Notes: a model not told the origin generated them from the sequence alone. Numbered from the stretch's first letter, positions 1 to 5,406 are shown. The stretch is DNA of 5,406 nucleotides from Planctomycetota bacterium (GCA_021780285.1 JAJXZA010000307.1:1-5406); one strand, 5' to 3'. Program-made: numbers and translations.

Positions 1-22
1 CCGATTTGGGCGCATTTTTTAC

Positions 23-44
23 TCGGATGGCCGGCAACATCCGA
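23..44 (+). terminator. Weak hairpin, possible terminator
   Basis: TCGGATG (23-29) pairs with CATCCGA (38-44) around an 8-nt loop. On the plus strand it is followed by a T-rich stretch (TTATTTACCTTTATTT), which gives it a loose resemblance to a factor-independent terminator for a gene entering from the left. The 7-bp stem is short and the T tract is interrupted, so this is tentative. On the minus strand the hairpin is followed by A residues and would not terminate. Confidence 0.2.
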
Positions 45-171
45 TTATTTACCTTTATTTCTATGGTTTTTACCCCGTGAACGGTTACCTTTTCGGCAGC
101 GCCAAAATCGGCCCATGGCCACCGGTAATGGCCCACGCGATGCGGGGCATCACAGCTGTCGTGCCGGCCAG

Positions 172-188
172 GCAGGCAAGATGCCTGC
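172..188 (+). repeat. Palindromic intergenic repeat, copy A
   Basis: GCAGGC (172-177), loop AAGAT (178-182), GCCTGC (183-188): a perfect 6-bp stem with a 5-nt loop, followed by GTTACATG. It lies downstream of the peptidase stop codon. A second copy with the same loop (reverse-complemented) and a changed but still paired stem is at 1658-1674. Similar GC-rich stem elements around AAGATGCC are, to my recollection, scattered in Planctomycetota and Verrucomicrobiota genomes. A role as a 3' mRNA stabiliser or attenuator of the peptidase transcript is possible but inferred. Confidence 0.6.
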
Positions 189-256
189 GTTACATGGGCA
201 GCATCGCTTCGCGGGCGGCAGATTTGCTCATGCGTCATTCGCAGTGCTCTGCGGCG

Positions 257-1549
257 TTATTGCGCGACGGTATCCAGTCGGCGATCTTCCGCGGGCGGTT
301 GATCGGCATTCTCGCTGACTGCCTCTGCGGATTCTTCGCTTGCCGTTGACGCACGCACCACACGCACGAACACCCGTCCGGGCTGGCCTTCTGAAAGCCG
401 AAAAATCCCGATAAGCTTTGTGCCATCGGGCATGGTGCAAATTAAATGCGGAATACGAGCCTTGCTGAACGACCATGTTCCGACATGCCCCGCCGCCGCC
501 AGCGCCCGCTTAAGCAAGCTGCTCGGCAACCAGTTGCGATTGGGCAGCTTGTACTGCTTTAGCGAACCGTCTTGGGCCGAGTGCAAAAAATCAGCCGCGT
601 GCTTAAATGTTTGGTGCAGCGCCCACGCCCGCGCCAGATAGTTGGTGAGTGTTTGCGTTTGCACGCGGGCGTAAAGCTCGGCCGTTGGGTCCGCCGGCAG
701 GGTAAGCCAATATTTTTCCCATAGCTTTTGAAATGCGGCGTCATCGGCGCCGAAAATATGATCCCATGCCTGTTCCGACGGCACCCCATTGTGATACGCC
801 ACGAGATAGCGTACAAACGGCGTTGCATATTTTTGATGATTGGCCCACGCCAAAAAGTAAATCATAGACCACGCTTCGTCATAATTGGTGCCCAAAAGCA
901 CATCGTTCCACTGCGAGTACGGCATGCGGCGCATGGTATGAATGGGCAGCAGCTTGTGATGGCGCATTTCAAACTTGATGCGCGCCAGCCGATAAGGCGG
1001 AATCCAGCCGGTGACAAAACTGTTGCCCGTAAAAAGCCCTTCGCCAAAATATTCGGCGGTGCCTTCATTGGCCCAAGCCGGTAAAAAAGCGTGTATAAAC
1101 GCAAACGTAAACTGGTGAAAACCCTCATGCTGAATAATATGCCACGTTTGATGTGATATGTGGTTGCCCACATCACCCATCAGCCGCTGGCCGTACTGGT
1201 CAATCATAAACACGCCGGCGCTTCCGGGTGGTGCGCCAGCGGCAAGATAATCGCTGCGGCGCTTAAAAAGATAAAACGGTTGCTTCTGCGTGACCGACCC
1301 GCCAAATATCGCGTGCAGCCGCTGGTCGTAGGCGTGGGCGGCAAAGTTCATGCGCAGCCATATTTGTTGCAGCATGTGCCGGCTTACATCGGTATGAAAC
1401 ACATAATAGCCTGGCGGATTGTACGTTTTGAAATTTGCGGGCAAGGTAATTTGCGCCTGCGCCGACCGCAGCCAGCCCGCCATCAGCGCTATACACGCCA
1501 TAGCGCATAAAACTTTCGTTAACTTACTGCTATAAAAGAGATCGCCCAT
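257..1549 (-). CDS. Secreted gluzincin metallopeptidase, DUF1570-like
   Basis: A 430-residue protein predicted to be an exported zinc peptidase. Residues 1-32 form a Sec signal peptide: lysines at 9 and 12, a hydrophobic core around VLCAMACIALMAGWL, and a likely cut after AQA (30-32). The catalytic signature is HEGFH (141-145), where the two histidines bind zinc and Glu142 is the general base. It is followed by NEGTAEYFGE (161-170), where Glu162 is the likely third zinc ligand. This spacing is typical of the MA-clan gluzincin fold and of the DUF1570 family common in planctomycetes. The C-terminal region (about 290-400) is not recognised, and the last 30 residues are Glu/Ala-rich and probably disordered. 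I chose the ATG at 1549 because it has AGGTGGAG 8 nt upstream and starts the signal peptide directly; an upstream in-frame ATG at 1645 would add 32 residues that bury the signal. Substrate is unknown. It could be an extracytoplasmic protease or a peptidase-like protein with a structural role. Confidence 0.82.
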   Translation of the reverse strand: MGDLFYSSKLTKVLCAMACIALMAGWLRSAQAQITLPANFKTYNPPGYYVFHTDVSRHMLQQIWLRMNFAAHAYDQRLHAIFGGSVTQKQPFYLFKRRSDYLAAGAPPGSAGVFMIDQYGQRLMGDVGNHISHQTWHIIQHEGFHQFTFAFIHAFLPAWANEGTAEYFGEGLFTGNSFVTGWIPPYRLARIKFEMRHHKLLPIHTMRRMPYSQWNDVLLGTNYDEAWSMIYFLAWANHQKYATPFVRYLVAYHNGVPSEQAWDHIFGADDAAFQKLWEKYWLTLPADPTAELYARVQTQTLTNYLARAWALHQTFKHAADFLHSAQDGSLKQYKLPNRNWLPSSLLKRALAAAGHVGTWSFSKARIPHLICTMPDGTKLIGIFRLSEGQPGRVFVRVVRASTASEESAEAVSENADQPPAEDRRLDTVAQ

Positions 1550-1557
1550 ATAAGCAA

Positions 1558-1565
1558 CTCCACCT
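1558..1565 (-). promoter_or_regulatory. Ribosome binding site deciding the peptidase start
   Basis: On the minus strand this reads AGGTGGAG, 8 nt before the ATG at 1549. It is a strong Shine-Dalgarno match at normal spacing, and it is the main reason for preferring this start over the in-frame ATG at 1645, which lies just inside the G-run/palindrome region and has no comparable site. Confidence 0.7.
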
Positions 1566-1650
1566 GCATGTTTACGCAGCAACCAAGCGCGCGGAATAGA
1601 GAGTCCGGGGCTCTGCCAACTTTTCCGGCGTGGTGCGAAAACCAATTCCT

Positions 1651-1658
1651 GGGGGGGG
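1651..1658 (+). repeat. G8 homopolymer run
   Basis: Eight consecutive G bases directly abut palindrome copy B. It lies outside the coding sequence if the peptidase starts at 1549. Runs like this are prone to replication slippage and to sequencing length errors, so the exact count should be treated with caution. Confidence 0.6.
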
Positions 1659-1674
1659 CGGGCATCTTGCCCGC
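1658..1674 (-). repeat. Palindromic intergenic repeat, copy B
   Basis: GCGGGC (1658-1663), loop ATCTT (1664-1668), GCCCGC (1669-1674). On the minus strand it reads GCGGGC-AAGAT-GCCCGC, the same loop as copy A at 172-188. The only stem difference is one A-T pair replaced by G-C, changed on both sides so that pairing is kept. The right flank (TTTACGTCATG) also resembles that of copy A (GTTACATG). It lies between gatB and the peptidase gene and would be transcribed in any read-through from gatB. Confidence 0.6.
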
Positions 1675-1684
1675 TTTACGTCAT

Positions 1685-1703
1685 GTCGGGCGGGACGCCC
1701 GAC
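1685..1703. repeat. Strong GC-rich inverted repeat
   Basis: GTCGGGCG (1685-1692) pairs perfectly with CGCCCGAC (1696-1703) around a 3-nt loop GGA. This is an 8-bp, very GC-rich stem about 85 nt downstream of the gatB stop. No T tract follows on the minus strand, so it is not a classical intrinsic terminator. It could still protect the 3' end of the gatB mRNA or belong to the same family of intergenic palindromes as its neighbour at 1658-1674. Confidence 0.5.
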
Positions 1704-1715
1704 CCCCAAGGGTTA

Positions 1716-1740
1716 AATGGTCGGGCGGCATTTGACCATT
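1716..1740 (-). terminator. Hairpin downstream of gatB, possible transcript end
   Basis: AATGGTC (1716-1722) and GACCATT (1734-1740) form a 7-bp stem with an 11-nt loop. It is the first clear hairpin after the gatB stop codon, about 48 nt downstream of it. The stem is not especially GC-rich and only a short TT follows on the minus strand, so termination would have to be weak or Rho-assisted. Together with the hairpins at 1685-1703 and 1658-1674 it makes a cluster of three structures in the gatB-peptidase gap, which argues against strong co-transcription of the two genes. Confidence 0.3.
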
Positions 1741-1787
1741 CGCTAAATTTATTGGCAGACCCTACAGCCCATCCTACCGCGGACGCA

Positions 1788-3275
1788 TTAACCCAACTGT
1801 GTTTCCAGCAACTGGCCCACCATTTTAGGATCGGCCTTGCCCTGGCTTATTTTCATAACCGCACCGCGCAAAAATCCCAGCGACGCCTGTTTTTTCTTCG
1901 GGTTGTTGCGGTAGTCGGCCACCGCCTGCGGATTGGCCTCAATGGCCTGTTTAACCCACGCCGCCATCTGATTTTCGTCGCGAACCTGCAGCAGTTGCTT
2001 TTCGGCGGCGATGGTTGCCGGCTCAGCGCCGGGCTGCTGCACCATCGCCTCAAAAATCGTCACTGAAGCGCTGGCGCTTACCACGCCCGATTCCACCATC
2101 TTTGCCAGCGCGGCGTATTGGCCCGCGCTGATCGGCAAACTATCTATCGAAGCGCCTTCGCCCGCCTTTTCGTTGGCCAGCTTGGCGGCCGGGCCAAGCA
2201 GCAGGTTTGCCAGACGCTTCGGCGAGCCTCCCAGCTTAATCGCCTCATCAAGCAGGTCAGATACGCTGCGCTCTTCTGTCAGCGCCAGTGCTTCCTTGGC
2301 GGTCAGACCGCACTGCTGCATATAACGACTGCGCCGCGGCACCGGCAGTTCCACCACTTCGCGGCCTACCTTGGCAACCCAATCACGCGAAACGTGCACC
2401 GGCACGAGGTCCGGGTCAGGAAAGTAGCGGTAATCATGAGCTTCTTCTTTTTCGCGCTGCAGCAGCGTTATGCCCTGGTCGTCATCCCAGCCGCGGGTTG
2501 CTTTGCCGCCCGCCGGCTCGGTGGGAGCCGCCATCCACTCGGTAAGCTGCCGCTGAATTTCGTACGCGCACGCCCGCTCCACCGCCCTGAAGCTGTTGAG
2601 ATTTTTAACTTCGGTAATGGGTGTTTTATATACCTTACCCTCGTGAAAAATATGCAGGTTGATGTTAGGCTCAAACCGCATGTGCCCCTGCTGCATAATG
2701 CCCTGCGATACACCCAAATAGCGGCAAATGCGGCGCAACTCTTCGCCAAACAGCCGTGCTTCTTCGGGTGAAGCAAAGTCCGGCTCGGTCACAATTTCCA
2801 AAAGCGGCGTGCCGGCGCGGTTTAAGTCTACCTGCGACATGCCGCTGGAGCCTTCATGCAGCAGTTTGCCGGCGTCTTCTTCAAGATGAGCCCGGCGAAT
2901 GCGAATGGTTTTAGTTGTGCCATCGGGCAGCGGCAAAGCAAATTCGCCCGCACCGCACAGCGGCTTGTCGTACTGACTAATCTGATAATTTTTGGGCAAA
3001 TCAGGGTAGTAGTAGCTCTTGCGGTCCCACTTGGTTTCGGCGGCTATGTGGCAATTCAGAGCCAGCCCCACCATTATCGCCATTTCCACAGCGCGGCGGT
3101 TGATAACCGGCAATACCCCCGGCAACCCCAGGATAACCGGGTCTACCTGAGAGTTTGGCTCACCGCCAAAACCATTGGCCGCCCCCGTGAACATTTTGCT
3201 CCTGGTGGCGAGCTGAACGTGAATTTCCATGCCGATGAGAACCTTATATTGCGGTTCGGTTGTTAATTGCGACAT
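1788..3275 (-). CDS. gatB: Asp/Glu-tRNA amidotransferase subunit B
   Basis: A 495-residue cytoplasmic protein, GatB of the GatCAB complex. GatCAB makes Gln-tRNA(Gln) and/or Asn-tRNA(Asn) by amidating misacylated Glu- or Asp-tRNA. GatB binds the tRNA and activates the carboxylate with ATP, using ammonia channelled from GatA. Family landmarks in order: IGMEIHVQL (14-22), SYYYPDLPKNYQISQYD (87-103), HLEEDAGKL (130-138), DLNRAGTPLLEIVTEPD (150-166), EVKNLNSFRAVERA (222-235), TRGWDD (260-265) and KEEAHDYRYFPDPDLVPV (276-293). The C-terminal YqeY-like tRNA-binding tail is intact, with ASLGFLRGAVMK (464-475). Length is normal to slightly long. The usual CPVCLGLPG region reads DPVILGLPG (45-53), so the cysteine pair often seen there is absent. 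The start has AGGAG 10 nt upstream. Neither gatA nor gatC is adjacent, so the subunits are not encoded together here. Confidence 0.97.
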   Translation of the reverse strand: MSQLTTEPQYKVLIGMEIHVQLATRSKMFTGAANGFGGEPNSQVDPVILGLPGVLPVINRRAVEMAIMVGLALNCHIAAETKWDRKSYYYPDLPKNYQISQYDKPLCGAGEFALPLPDGTTKTIRIRRAHLEEDAGKLLHEGSSGMSQVDLNRAGTPLLEIVTEPDFASPEEARLFGEELRRICRYLGVSQGIMQQGHMRFEPNINLHIFHEGKVYKTPITEVKNLNSFRAVERACAYEIQRQLTEWMAAPTEPAGGKATRGWDDDQGITLLQREKEEAHDYRYFPDPDLVPVHVSRDWVAKVGREVVELPVPRRSRYMQQCGLTAKEALALTEERSVSDLLDEAIKLGGSPKRLANLLLGPAAKLANEKAGEGASIDSLPISAGQYAALAKMVESGVVSASASVTIFEAMVQQPGAEPATIAAEKQLLQVRDENQMAAWVKQAIEANPQAVADYRNNPKKKQASLGFLRGAVMKISQGKADPKMVGQLLETQLG

Positions 3276-3633
3276 TGAAAGGCTACTCCTAAACTAACGC
3301 ATGGTTGCTGCAGCGGCATTGGCCTTTCCACAGCCGCCGGCAGCTGCGGACAACCCCGCGTACAGCAACTGGCCCTATTGTCGCCAAAACCGGCCATAAG
3401 AAAAGCGCCCCAGCGTCTCAACCCGCGTCAGGTATGCCAATAAAGCCGTAGCGCAGCCTGCTGGCCGCGAGAACAGGCTCGAAGTAGAGCATCGGAGCGC
3501 CTCTTGTCGAAAAACAAGATGTTACAGGTTTGCCATCCAAGGGAAGAGTTCGCCACCGGTTGCAGCCCGATTACCACCGGCATGCCGGCGGCTCAACAGA
3601 CGGCGTACGGCCCCAATTTGCATCGCGGTGACA
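3276..3633. other. Non-coding gap between gatB and the GH2 gene
   Basis: No protein or RNA gene is supported. The gap must hold the gatB promoter if gatB is transcribed on its own. The best sigma-70-like candidate is TTGAGA (minus strand, 3416-3421), 17 bp, TATGGC (3393-3398), but its -10 box is poor and it would leave a leader of about 110 nt. Two small inverted repeats are present: TCTTGT/ACAAGA (3502-3507 and 3514-3519) and the 12-bp palindrome CCGGCATGCCGG (3577-3588). The second sits about 45 nt after the GH2 stop codon and could mark the transcript's 3' end. A plus-strand frame from 3504 has no family resemblance and overlaps the GH2 gene antisense. Confidence 0.45.
3286..3290 (-). promoter_or_regulatory. 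gatB ribosome binding site
   Basis: AGGAG on the minus strand, 10 nt before the gatB ATG at 3275. The spacing is slightly long but acceptable. It supports this start, which also gives the normal GatB N-terminus. Confidence 0.55.
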
Positions 3634-5295
3634 TCATTCACCGCCCAGCACTACGAGTTCGCAAATGCCCGGCAGGCATTGCCGCGGAACGCTCGCAAGC
3701 GTCACGCGCACATAGCGACACCTTGTGTGCCGCGCCACCGATAGCGAGATCATCTTGCCCGGCCGCACCCTTACGGCCCCGCCGACGGGCTGCCATTTTG
3801 CCCCATCGTTCCCGGTCGCCACGACCAGCGCGTACGGGCCAAACCGGCCATGCGCATCGGCCGGTGCGGCCGGAACGGTAATTTCGATGCGGTGCAGCGT
3901 ATGAATACCCTCAAGGTCTACCTGGCACCACGGAGCTGCGCCTCGCGCCAGCGCCTGCCACCAGGTGCGCGGATCGCCATCATTGATCAGGCGAGATGGA
4001 TGCCCGACAAGGCTGCTCGAGGACGCCGTCGGGCGATTGATCGCGATATTCACCGCTCCGGGTGCCCGCGTAGCGTAATTGTTTTGATTGGGCGTGATGT
4101 GCTTAATGTACGTCCGTTCGGCGGCAAGCGGCGTTTGGCCGGGCACAAAGGCGGGTTCGCCATGCGTTTGAATGCGAAGTGTGGCGGGTTCAAGACCCTC
4201 GGCGGAGGCCTGCAATATCGTTTCGCCGCCGTGATACGATCTGAACTCAATGGCCGCAAGCCCATTTGCGATGGTAATATCGGAGTTCGGATGAAAGCGG
4301 ATGGAACGCCCGGTTGGAAATTGCCCCGGCCCGGAAATAATTTTCAACTCCACCGGTAGTGCAGCGGCCACGCGGCGCCCTTGCGCATCAAGCACCTCCA
4401 CCACAATATGTGAATCTTCCAGCGCACAGGTGCCTTGAATAATATGGCGATCGGCGGATAGTTTTAAGCGAGCCGGATGGCCGGGCTTGGTTGTTGGCGT
4501 GGGTGAGCCTTCCGCATAATGCGCGCGATACCAAAGCCACGATCTCTTGGGCAAACGAAAATAATCTACAATGCCCATTTCGCCGGTAACGCCCACCCAG
4601 GTGCCATAATCGAACCCGCACCAGATCGCCGCTCCGCTTCGCCAGGCGAAGCGAGTGCTTTGCAGCATACCCCAATTGGGCGAGTAACGGCCGGGCCGAC
4701 GGGCAACCACCGACCCATACTCGGTTACGAGATTTGGGAAGCCGGGATTAAGGTACAGCGTAGCGCCATCGCCGTTGTAACCAGCAATGTCACCGAGCCT
4801 GTCAATGCCGCCGCGCTGCGCCCCGCCGATGCCGGCCGGTCTAGTTTTGTCGAGCTTGTGTGTACGCGCCACCATGCGTCGCAGGAGATTTTTCATTCTC
4901 TGAAATACCCGCTGATCGGCAAAAAACACCTCGTTGCACATACTCCAGGCGATAATGCATGGATGATTGCGGTGCATGGCTATCATTTCCTGCAGTTGCT
5001 GCAGGCAGCTTGCTTCAAAACCGTTCCAATGCGCCGGCTCCACCGGGTAAGCGGACGCCCGCCAGTTGCCATCAGGCCCAAAACCGCCCACGCCCCAAAA
5101 ACACATCTCACTCCACACCAGAATGCCGTAGTAATCGCAGGCCTGCATAAAAGCCCGGCCATGCGGATAGTGTGACGTGCGGATAAAGTTAAAGCCAGCC
5201 TCTTTTATCAGCCGAACGTCCCGCCATGCCCCGGCATCGGTGCCGCCGGACGCCCAGCCCGCGCGGTCTTGATGCACATTAGTGTAGTGTCCCAT
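3634..5295 (-). CDS. GH2 glycoside hydrolase, 5'-truncated by an IS
   Basis: The remaining 3' part of a beta-galactosidase/beta-glucuronidase-type retaining glycosidase. The 553-residue open frame begins inside the family's TIM barrel at NVHQDRAGW (6-14), continues with FNFIRTSHYPHG (35-46), the acid/base Glu122 in SMCNE (118-122) and the nucleophile Glu192 in TEYGS (191-195). An Ig-like domain follows (about 275-380), then a C-terminal F5/8 type C (discoidin, CBM32-like) domain (about 413-553, from VNIAINRPTASSS). The N-terminal sugar-binding and Ig-like domains and any signal peptide, usually some 300 residues, are absent. The listed ATG at 5295 and about the first five codons belong to the end of an insertion sequence, and no ribosome binding site precedes them. 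The native gene therefore continues on the far side of the IS, beyond the window. The frame is open without a stop through the IS end to the right edge. The original enzyme probably degraded extracellular polysaccharide; exact substrate unknown. The fragment is probably inactive. Confidence 0.88.
   Translation of the reverse strand: MGHYTNVHQDRAGWASGGTDAGAWRDVRLIKEAGFNFIRTSHYPHGRAFMQACDYYGILVWSEMCFWGVGGFGPDGNWRASAYPVEPAHWNGFEASCLQQLQEMIAMHRNHPCIIAWSMCNEVFFADQRVFQRMKNLLRRMVARTHKLDKTRPAGIGGAQRGGIDRLGDIAGYNGDGATLYLNPGFPNLVTEYGSVVARRPGRYSPNWGMLQSTRFAWRSGAAIWCGFDYGTWVGVTGEMGIVDYFRLPKRSWLWYRAHYAEGSPTPTTKPGHPARLKLSADRHIIQGTCALEDSHIVVEVLDAQGRRVAAALPVELKIISGPGQFPTGRSIRFHPNSDITIANGLAAIEFRSYHGGETILQASAEGLEPATLRIQTHGEPAFVPGQTPLAAERTYIKHITPNQNNYATRAPGAVNIAINRPTASSSSLVGHPSRLINDGDPRTWWQALARGAAPWCQVDLEGIHTLHRIEITVPAAPADAHGRFGPYALVVATGNDGAKWQPVGGAVRVRPGKMISLSVARHTRCRYVRVTLASVPRQCLPGICELVVLGGE
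4635..4653. repeat. 19-nt palindrome inside the GH2 coding region
   Basis: CGCTTCGCC (4635-4643) and GGCGAAGCG (4645-4653) are perfect reverse complements around a single A. It encodes RFAWRS just after the nucleophile region of the barrel. A 9-bp-arm palindrome is unusual inside a coding sequence but may be chance in GC-rich DNA. Confidence 0.4.
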
Positions 5296-5302
5296 AAGTA
5301 AC

Positions 5303-5331
5303 TTGACATATGTAATTACTTGCTGTATATT
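5303..5331 (+). promoter_or_regulatory. Near-consensus sigma-70 promoter in the IS end
   Basis: A perfect -35 box TTGACA (5303-5308), a 17-bp spacer and a 5/6 -10 box TATATT (5326-5331). Transcription would start at about 5338, at or one base before the ATG at 5339. It lies inside the presumed terminal inverted repeat, so transposase binding there could repress its own synthesis (inference). Confidence 0.65.
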
Positions 5332-5338
5332 GTTGGGT

Positions 5339-5406
5339 ATGTCAAAGCGATCTGCACCAGCGTTGTCCGTGGATTCCCAGCAACAGGCTCGCCTTACGCA
5401 TTTGGC
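5339..5406 (+). CDS. IS630-like transposase, N-terminal fragment
   Basis: A rightward frame from the ATG at 5339 to the window edge, 22 complete codons. It begins MSKRSAPALS, continues VDSQQQARL and ends near THLA. Transposases of the IS630 family often begin with a short basic segment, then a 'LS..Q...L..LAR' helix leading into a helix-turn-helix that binds the IS ends; this fragment fits that pattern but is too short to prove it. Its position immediately inside a TA-bordered IS end, and its dedicated promoter, support the call. No Shine-Dalgarno is visible upstream; in-frame TTG codons at 5330 and 5333 are alternative but less likely starts. The catalytic DDE domain would be outside the window. 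Confidence 0.5.
   Translation, partial: MSKRSAPALSVDSQQQARLTHL

Larger units (their letters stand above)
1..256. other. Left-edge non-coding region
   Basis: No gene is supported here. Two plus-strand frames stay open from the window edge to about 318 and 349, but they run into the antisense of the peptidase gene, have no convincing ribosome binding site and match no family I know. Their middle parts are simply translations of the palindromic repeat at 172-188. The first 80 bases are clearly more AT-rich than the rest of the window and contain one small hairpin (23-44). The tail of an unseen gene entering from the left cannot be excluded. Confidence 0.5.
5280..5406 (+). mobile_element. End of an IS630-like insertion sequence (partial)
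   Basis: The GH2 homology stops abruptly at about 5280 and the DNA changes to an AT-rich segment carrying a promoter and a rightward ORF. The edge reads TAGTGTAGTGTCCCATAAGT, with two TA dinucleotides (5280-5281 and 5285-5286), either of which could be the TA target duplicated by IS630/Tc1-mariner elements. The nearly invariant GH2 glycine two residues before the Asn of NVHQD is replaced by Tyr (TAC, 5286-5284), which suggests that codon is already IS-derived and favours the TA at 5280-5281. The other IS end lies beyond the window, so the terminal inverted repeat cannot be confirmed here. Confidence 0.6.

Noticed and set aside
1..40. Possible minus-strand gene start (ATG at 40-38) leaving the window on the left
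   Set aside because: Only 13 codons are visible and the upstream AAAGG is 11 nt away; too little to support a gene.
2..349. Two overlapping plus-strand open frames at the left edge (open from 1 to 318 and 2 to 349)
   Set aside because: No recognisable domain, no Shine-Dalgarno at the GTG at 77 or ATG at 115, and both run antisense into the peptidase 3' end. Part of the translation is just the palindromic repeat.
1550..1645. N-terminal extension of the peptidase to the ATG at 1645
   Set aside because: It would put 32 extra residues before a normal signal peptide, while the ATG at 1549 has a strong AGGTGGAG at 8 nt.
2118..2771. Long plus-strand open frame of 217 codons
   Set aside because: It lies wholly antisense to gatB, whose protein is conserved along its full length; the frame has no family resemblance.
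3393..3421. Candidate gatB promoter TTGAGA-N17-TATGGC on the minus strand
   Set aside because: Spacing is right but the -10 box matches poorly and the leader would be long; noted in the gap description only.
4519..5175. Long plus-strand open frame of 218 codons
   Set aside because: Antisense to the GH2 catalytic barrel and explained by the GC-rich codon pattern of that gene.
5281..5340. Outward promoter in the IS end driving the GH2 remnant
   Set aside because: I found no convincing -35/-10 pair on the minus strand and no Shine-Dalgarno before the ATG at 5295.
1..5406. CRISPR array, tRNA, rRNA or a multi-gene defence system
   Set aside because: No regularly spaced direct repeats, no tRNA-like cloverleaf with a recognisable T-loop, and the three main genes are unrelated in function.

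Overview
The window looks like a chromosomal segment of a moderately GC-rich bacterium, most likely a member of the Planctomycetota (possibly Phycisphaerae). The clues are a secreted DUF1570-like gluzincin peptidase, a large GH2 glycosidase with a carbohydrate-binding tail, a planctomycete-flavoured GatB, and short GC-rich palindromic repeats between genes. This taxonomic call is inference from gene content and style, not from a marker search.

Layout, left to right. Positions 1-256 hold no gene I can support, only a weak hairpin and one palindromic repeat. Positions 257-1549 (minus) encode a signal-peptide-bearing zinc metallopeptidase with HEGFH and a downstream NEGTAEYF motif. Positions 1550-1787 are intergenic, with a strong Shine-Dalgarno for the peptidase, a G8 run and three hairpin-forming inverted repeats. 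Positions 1788-3275 (minus) encode GatB, the tRNA-handling subunit of the Asp-tRNA(Asn)/Glu-tRNA(Gln) amidotransferase. Positions 3276-3633 are a non-coding gap. Positions 3634-5283 (minus) are the 3' part of a GH2 glycoside hydrolase gene: catalytic barrel, Ig-like domain and F5/8 type C (discoidin, CBM32-like) domain. Its 5' part is missing.

The GH2 gene is cut at about 5280 by the end of an insertion sequence that runs off the right edge. The IS end carries a near-consensus promoter (TTGACA, 17 bp, TATATT) and the start of a rightward ORF resembling IS630-family transposases. The promoter sits so close to the ATG that the transcript would be leaderless.

The three minus-strand genes do not look like one operon. 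They are separated by gaps of 238 and 358 bp and their functions are unrelated (protein turnover or unknown, translation fidelity, polysaccharide breakdown). I see no new multi-gene system here. The most noteworthy items are the IS-interrupted glycosidase, the leaderless transposase promoter and the palindromic repeat family with a compensatory base-pair change.
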